Source: Anaeramoeba flamelloides (Eukaryota > Metamonada > Anaeramoebidae). From it: a stretch of 64,000 bases of DNA. Location of the stretch: the NCBI GenBank assembly GCA_027625915.1, contig JANTQA010000070.1, positions 439,001 to 503,000 of the forward strand. Reading direction: 5' to 3'. The position numbers were made by a program, and so were the translations under genes. Of this stretch, positions 58,067 through 64,000 are shown piece by piece. Each line of letters opens with the position of its first letter. The first letter of the stretch is position 1. The notes under the pieces are model-generated. The model was not told the DNA's origin. It saw nothing but the letters and a program-made list of their open reading frames with translations, and ran no database searches.

Positions 58067-61000
58067 TTAATCCATTTTTTTAGTTTTGATTATATTTTGA
58101 AATTGCTTTGTTTGAACAATATTTTTTTCAATATTTGGATCCTCATTATTTTGAGAGATTAATTCATGATTGTTAAGATTTATATTATCACTATTTTTCA
58201 GCGAATTATTTGATAAAGTGCTCTCTGTTGTTTTATAATTTGATTGTTCCTTTTTACCACCATCGATTACCCTTCTTTGAATTGAAAAATCACTATCATT
58301 TGAAGATCCTTTAATATCAATTGATGAGGATATTGTTGAATTATTGATTGATGGCTGAAGAATATTTCCATTTACAATGTCAAATCCATTTTCATTTGTT
58401 TCGTGGAGGTTATCTGTTTTTTCGTCACCAAAGCCAGACAAATCATATTGTGATGTTGTCGAAATATGTTTATTTGGAGAATATTTTTTTTTTCCAAAAC
58501 TAAATGGCACGTATCTGTATTTGATCATTTTAGAAACTTCTTTTCTCATTGAAAAGATAAACAGCCCAATGAAATATATCAGTAAAACTGGATAATAGAC
58601 TGGCAAATCAAAAAATGGGAAAAATGTAAATAAAAATGCGATAAAAATTGCTTTAACAAACTTGAGAAAAAAAGAAAATTCTCCCAATTTTCTTAAAAAT
58701 GGTTTGAAATCTTTATTATTTTTTGTTGGCAAAATTGGTTTATTTTTATTTTCAGCTGTGTTTTCTATTTTATGTAACCAAGGTAAAACAATAAAAAAAA
58801 TAAATAAATAAAAAAATAAGGAATTAAACGGATATGTGATCTTTAGATTTTGATTTAGAGCATTTAAAAACAATTTAAATTATAATAGAAACTTGGAAGA
58901 TTTATTCATCCTCTTCTTCCTCTTCCTCTTCTTATTCATATTTTTATAAATTTAATCTTATTCTTATTCTAATATTATTATTATTATAAATTAATTATTA
59001 TTCTTATTGTTCTTATTATTATTATAAATTAAACTAATTCGTATTCTTCTTCTTATTATTATAAATGAATCTAAAAGTCTATACTATTCCAAAAGTAAAA
59101 AAGAGACATTAATATAAAATCCATTGGAATTTAAATCAGAATTAAATTAATAGATGAAAATATTTTCATTGCTTGGGATAGAATGTCGATTATGGAATTA
59201 CAGTGAAAATTTCTTTTTAAGAAATTAATTAATTTGCAATTTAATTTCGATTATGTAGTTCAAAAATTTTCGAAAAGTATCACTTCACCAGCTTAAAAGA
59301 GTGAAACAAACAATATGGGTAACACTTTTTAAAACTCTGATTCCGATAAGTTTTAAACTAGCTGTGTCGTATAAATAAACAAAGAATTTAGTTTGTTAAC
59401 GGTCAAGTCATTACGGTTAAAAATATTTTTCTGAAATAGATAAAAAAATTTTTGTAATTTTTGTAAATACATAATACCATTCAAAAACTAGCCAAAACAT
59501 GAAGTATGATTGATCTCTAAAAAGCAACAATCAAAAACCAGTACTTTTCAGAAAAAAGCCCCAAAGAGCGATACTCAAATTTCCAATTTAAATTGTTTTT
59601 ATTTAAAATTTTGAATACAACTATCTCAGTTTCAAAGTGTCACTCTTTGACTTTTTGAGATCTTGAAGATTTTTTTTTTTACATTTTTTTTCTATTCTTG
59701 TTAGAGTTATATTTTTACTGAAGAATATTATAAACCCTTACTTTGACAAATACGGAGATTTATAAAACAAACACAAATTGGATTAAAATTGAATTAAACC
59801 AATTGTATACTTTTAGAAAACAATTTGTTTTAAATTGAAGAAATTTCACCCTTTGGGAATATAAAATAAGAAACAATTGGATTTTTTTTTTTTAAATTTG
59901 ATTTTTTTGTAATTGAGGATCATTTAAAACTTTTTTATGTTTGGTTGAATTTTTTGATTGAGAATCTTGGATTAAACCTTTTTTTTAATTCTATTTTTTT
60001 GCAAACGAAAATATTATCAAACTTTGTTCTTAAATTGCTAATTTTATCACCTATATCAGATCCTATGGAATTTTTTATTTTTGTCTATTTTTGAATTTGG
60101 TCTAATTGTGGATCTTATGAAATTGATTTGTTGAGATACAGTTACTTTTTTTCTATTGATTGTATTTTTTTTTCTGAATTTTGAATTTTTGCGATTAGGA
60201 TTTTTTATATTATAGTATTGAAAAAAATACCGGAAATGAAAATAATCCCAGACAAGAATTTTAATTGTTAATATTCGGAAAATTGTTGTGTAATTTCTTT
60301 TTATTAAAATCAAATCCTTTGTTTTTAAGAATCAAACTTTTGAAAATTATAACTCGCCGACTTATTAGAATGGTGATTAATTAAATTACACTGTTTCAAA
60401 ACACCATTCAATCAATCAAAAAACAAGAATAAAAAATATCATTTTCCAAACTCTTTCAAACCTCTATAAAACTCTATTGTTTTTTTCGAAATAAGTAGAT
60501 CTACTTTAGTTATCAAACAATCAAATAAATATTCTATAGATCCCCTACTTTAATGAACTTTAGGTAGGTTTATTACTGAGTTCATAAAAAATTTGGTTAA
60601 TTAAAAAAAAGGATTTGATTTTAAATACTTGCAATTACATAACAATTTTGCTAATATTAACAATTTAAAATCTTGTCTGGGATTATTTTCATGTAAGGTA
60701 TTTTTTTCAATACTCTATTTTTTTCTTTTTTTATTAGAATTTTTGTAATTGATAATCTTTGAAATTTTTTTTATATATTTATACACTAATTTTTGTTTTT
60801 TTGGGGGAGTACTTTGAAATTTATTTGTTATTTGAATTTTTTATTTAGATCACGAGAATTTTTTGTTGGTGTTATTCGAATTTTCTCAATCAAAAGAAGT
60901 ACAATTTCACAATATAATTTTTGGTGAAAAGCCACCCAAGTAAGTAGCAAATTCACGGTAAGTGGCTTGACCCTTATGCTTTTTTTTAAAAAAATAATAT

Positions 61001-61987
61001 TATTGTTTTTGGTAATGAAAAGTTTCGTTACTGCTTGATGAAAATAGATTTAGTACTTTTTTTCACTGGCTCGTTAAGAATTGTAATAAGTGACCTCTGA
61101 CTAAATTGGGCTGTTGACTAAATCATTACACACAAGTGTTTTTAGATTTAAGCAAGTGAAAAAAATTTACAACTTAATTTTAATTTATCAGTCTTTCTTC
61201 TTCAAATTCTTTTATTTATTTATTATTGTTAAATTACAATTATTTTTTTCATTGACTGGGCCGCTCTTTGGGGTTAGATGGGAGTATGATAAATTTATTT
61301 TGAAATTTTTTTTAGGGAAAATTAGATGATAAAAAAATTTCCTAAATTTTTTCTTCATCAAACCAAAGTCGTTGAGAATTAAAATAAGAACAAGTTAATG
61401 AGATCCTGCTTTTAAATCACAATTTTTTTGTTTTTTTTTGATTTAATTTGAGATTTGAAAAAGGCTTTTCGTTTGTTTCTTTTTATTTTGTTGGCAGAAC
61501 CTAAGAAAAAAAGAAAAAAATTGATTATAAAAAAAACAAACCTTCATCTTTTGGATCGATCCTAGGAGTTAAGAACAAGATAAAAGAATTCAACAAATAG
61601 ATTCCCAAAACATATGTAACGACATGAAATCTAAGAGTGTAATTATTCAAGTTAGTTTTTTTTATTGTTTTTTTTTTTTTTTTGGATTTAAAATCCAAAA
61701 AAGAATAAAGTAAGAAGAATAAAAGGAATTAATTGTTCAAGAAGATCTCAAAATTAAGACAAGATCAAGGGTTCTTTAAGAAATAAAAAAGATGAGGGGA
61801 GAATTTACTTTCCAACAACAAACACACGGAGCATATACAGAGAAAGTAAGAGCAAGGCAAAAATCCATCTTAAGGCAGTATATGGAACAAAAGAATCAAG
61901 AAGTTGTTGATATTTTCTCTTTAAAGGATTTACAGATGAAGTAACTTTGCTAAACCCAGAATCTGGAGGTACTAGTTCCTTGATCAT
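58067..61987 (-). CDS. RER1: RER1, ER retrieval receptor, with extended C-terminal tail
   Basis: Cis-Golgi membrane receptor that returns membrane proteins and unassembled subunits to the ER via COPI vesicles. Exon 1 (61987 to 61809) starts with ATG and encodes 59 residues, ending SFVPYTALRWIFALLLLSLY MLRVFVVG, which parallels human STPYTAVRWVV and YMIRVYLL. The last exon (58840 to 58067) begins ITYPFNSLFFYL and carries PTKNNKDFKPFLRKLGEFSF, DLPVYYPVLLIYFIGLF and MIKYRYVPFSFGKKKY, matching human PTKQNEEFRPFIRRLPEF and MIKYRYIPFTHGKRRY. The protein is about 317 residues against 196 in human: a Ser/Asn-rich tail of roughly 140 residues follows the family core and ends KKMD, a KKXX dilysine signal. 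The exon phases (2 and 0) do not fit directly, so a tiny middle exon for the GWY region is likely. Confidence 0.88.
58910..59060. repeat. mixed TTC/TTA trinucleotide repeats
   Basis: CTTCCTCTTCCTCTTCTTATT followed by many TTATTA and TTCTTA units. On the RER1 sense strand this reads GAA/GAG/TAA-rich and lies just upstream of the last exon. Confidence 0.7.
59400..60973 (+). mobile_element. family B copy 4 with nested element N
   Basis: Left end after TTAA: CGGTCAAGTCATTACGGTT. Right end reversed: GGGTCAAGCCACTTACCGTG, followed by TTAT. Length about 1.57 kb, of which 501 bp is element N. Body blocks agree with the copies at 1727 and 12269, including AGATCTTGAAGATTTTTTTT and GTATACTTTTAGAAAACAAT. 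Confidence 0.65.
60214..60714. mobile_element. element N, TIR element inside family B
   Basis: Inverted arms of about 60 bp: AGTATTGAAAAAAATACC at the left and the same reversed at the right, each followed by ATGAAAATAATCCCAGACAA. The interior shares GATCTACTTTAGTTATCAA and TAATGAACTTTA with element C at 40998, although the terminal repeats differ. No coding frame. Confidence 0.7.
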
Positions 61988-62482
61988 TTTGTTATAAAAA
62001 ATGGTTATTCAATAAACAAATAGCTAAAAATGAAAATCATAGATTAAGAATTAATGCAATTTTTTATTTGTCTATCTCAGAATTTGATTTGCTTCAATTA
62101 CACTGACCGGAGGAGATTAATTAATAACACGAATTTTTCTTAATTTTTTATTCGGTAAAATTAATAGTAGTTGGTAAAGAACACATTTAGTTTGTTTGAT
62201 AAAGAGGTGGCCACGGTTTTTATCTAAAATGCTGTTTGAGTATAGCAAATAGTGAAAAGAAATATTTTTATTTTTTAAATAAAGTCTTTTTTATCGGGTT
62301 AAGATTGTTATAAAACAAGAAGGGAATCTTTTATTTATTTTTTTTAAGGTTGTCGAAAATAGTTTTTTTTACAAATTTAAAGAAAATACCTGAGATTCTA
62401 TGAGATGGGATTTGAAGATTTTGAAATTATAGGTTCTATTTTGAAAAGGAAATATTATTTACTTTATTTGTTTTAAAGGATA
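61988..62482. other. 5' flank of RER1
   Basis: AT-rich. A + strand frame from about 62191 (starting GGHGFYLKCCLSIANSEKK) after an AAAG is open for 35 codons, without a start or partner exon. No other signal. Confidence 0.3.
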
Positions 62483-62963
62483 CTGTAGTCAAAATAACCC
62501 ATGTAAAAAAATATAATGCGTGTTTCAAAATAAAAAGAGTGTTTTTTTGTTATAGTTGACAGACCTATACATTAACTAATCAAAGAAACCAATAATAAAC
62601 CCTAAAAAAATATGGTATTGGTTTCTTAAAGTTCTATTATTTAAAAAGAAATTCTAAAAATGAAGGATCAAATTGTAAAATTTATCTCAAAAAATAGAGT
62701 TAAATTTTTAAGAATATTTTAATCATAAAAAAAACAAACAATAACAAAAAAATTGAGAATATTATGGAAAATTTGCAACTAATTGCACGAATAATTTAAA
62801 TTTTACTTTAAATATCAAGGAGTTTACCTTCAAAATTTATTTGAACTTAGGTATACTATTTGATCGTAGATTGGATGTTGCCTAGGTACAAGAATAAAAA
62901 AAAGCACGGATAATATTTTGAAACACGGATTATAGTCATTGTGCACGCTTTATTTTGATCACT
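62483..62963 (+). mobile_element. family G copy, complete, TA-flanked
   Basis: TA at 62481-62482 and 62964-62965. Ends CTGTAGTCAAAATAACC and reversed CAGTGATCAAAATAAAGC, with further inverted blocks GCGTGTTTCAAAATA and CCGTGTTTCAAAATA. Length 481 bp. Very similar to 10849-11327. No transposase frame; probably a Tc1/mariner-type MITE. Confidence 0.75.
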
Positions 62964-62965
62964 GT

Positions 62966-64000
62966 ATTAAGGAATAAAAATTATTTCTTGTTCCACTTTA
63001 TTAACCAATTTTCTTTAACAAATAATGAAGTAATGATGAGTATAGCTCACAAACCACAAATTTATATAATTGATTGTTTAATTTTCTCTGCTTTAGTCAA
63101 AAATACCGTGGTTAAGAGTATAAAACTAATGTTTCCAATTAAACAAGTAGTTGTTTTATTTCTTCTTTATGATACAAAATTTTAATTCTATACTCAATTA
63201 GTAGAGATTTTGATAAGCACATATATTACCATGATACCTAACAATTAATTCGTGATAATATTAAAAAAAATGGATATTAGTCCTCTTTATCACAAAAAAA
63301 ATATAAAATCGCGATATTTCATATTATCACGATAAAATAATTATCACATAAAATGAAAAATTATTTTTTTGAAATCAACTTAAAAAAAAATATCTTGACT
63401 TAAAAAAAATCACTTGAATTTTACAATTACTACCCCCCTTTAAAAATGTTAGAAAGTGTTCACAATTGCTGTGAATTATCTTCAAGAGTTTGAAAGTTTT
63501 GAAAGACATAAAAGTTTTATAAAATGTATGAGACTGTTTCTAGCGTAAATTAATTTTTTTTTCTTTACATTTTTTTTTTACAAAATATAAAATCTCCTGC
63601 AAATTTTAAGATCAAACAAAATATAACCCATTTCAACAATATACTTGAATATAAAATCTATGTATTTTTTTAAAATGTAGTATCGTACCTTCACAAATTA
63701 AATAACTAAAAAGAATAAAGAGTAATTATCCTTTCTTATTGGAGATCGGTTAAAACAAAAAACCTCTTGAACTCTAGTTGTGTTTTCTGTCTAATAAAAA
63801 GATATTAAATGAAGAAGAAGAAGATGAAAACAATTTTACAAATAATCTTAATAATTGGTGATAATGTGGCTAGGTTGTTGTGAAAGCTTTTGAAAAGTTA
63901 ACAACCCCCTTACAGCTTTCATAGAATATTGAAAATGTTTTAACCTAAGAAAACATTCTTTAAAGAAAGACTGAAGGGTTGGTTGTTTTAGAAGCTATTT
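62966..64000. other. unassigned DNA at the right edge
   Basis: AT-rich sequence with short palindromic ATTATCACGATAA-type motifs near 63240-63350. GGTTGTTGTGAAAGCTTTTG near 63873 pairs with AACAACCCCC downstream as a small hairpin. No gene recognised. Confidence 0.35.

Larger units (their letters stand above)
58841..61808 (-). other. RER1 intron region
   Basis: About 2968 nt starting GTAAAT on the - strand. It contains family B copy 4 with nested element N, a trinucleotide-rich stretch at 58910-59060 that is purine-rich in the sense direction, and, at 60975-61800, AT-rich sequence with no recognised exon. Confidence 0.6.

Noticed and set aside
1-64000. Autonomous transposons or reverse-transcriptase elements
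   Set aside because: I saw no transposase or reverse-transcriptase motif in any frame; all mobile-element calls rest on terminal repeats and shared non-coding blocks.

Overview
The window is nuclear DNA from an AT-rich eukaryote, most likely a unicellular protist that I cannot place to genus. Signs are long homopolymer and A/T-rich stretches, GT-AG introns, the standard genetic code, Asn/Lys/Glu-rich low-complexity inserts in otherwise conserved proteins, and a mitochondrion-type presequence on a succinyl-CoA synthetase subunit. Genes are sparse and some introns are very long (up to about 7.7 kb). No tRNA, rRNA, CRISPR or bacterial-style operon was seen.

Six host genes are supported by homology and by matching splice phases. 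(1) OST5/TMEM258, a small oligosaccharyltransferase subunit, on the + strand in three tiny exons (5515-7876). (2) PSME4/Blm10 (PA200), the proteasome activator, on the + strand in four exons from 14100 to 31355, about 2057 residues. (3) Succinyl-CoA synthetase beta, + strand, one exon (38245-39528). (4) A focadhesin-like HEAT-repeat protein, - strand, one exon (44637-50111). (5) Seipin, + strand, at least two exons (51339-55557), with the 5' exon unresolved. (6) RER1, - strand, at least two exons (58067-61987), with a long extra C-terminal tail ending in KKMD. Two further - strand genes are suggested by small phase-compatible exons: one starting at 13992, divergent from PSME4, and one starting at 43136. 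Neither is recognised.

The rest is mostly non-coding DNA packed with short non-autonomous DNA transposons (MITE-like). They include families flanked by TTAA whose ends begin GGG (called A, B and I here), families flanked by TA (D, G, and probably K), and others (C, H, M, N). Several are nested: G in A, H in A, N in B, K in J, and B in repeat F. A separate oddity is a 10-bp-period GC-richer minisatellite next to hairpins, found in a PSME4 intron and in the seipin intron.

By region: 1-5.4 kb repeats; 5.5-7.9 kb OST5; 8-14 kb repeats and exons of an unidentified - strand gene; 14.1-31.4 kb PSME4 with repeat-filled introns; 31.4-38.2 kb repeats; 38.2-39.5 kb succinyl-CoA synthetase; 40-44 kb repeats and a small - strand gene; 44.6-50.1 kb focadhesin-like; 50.9-55.6 kb seipin; 55.6-58 kb repeat A; 58.1-62 kb RER1; 62-64 kb repeat G and unassigned sequence. 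The recognised genes do not form one pathway, though three (OST5, seipin, RER1) act at the endoplasmic reticulum or early Golgi and PSME4 acts on proteasomes.
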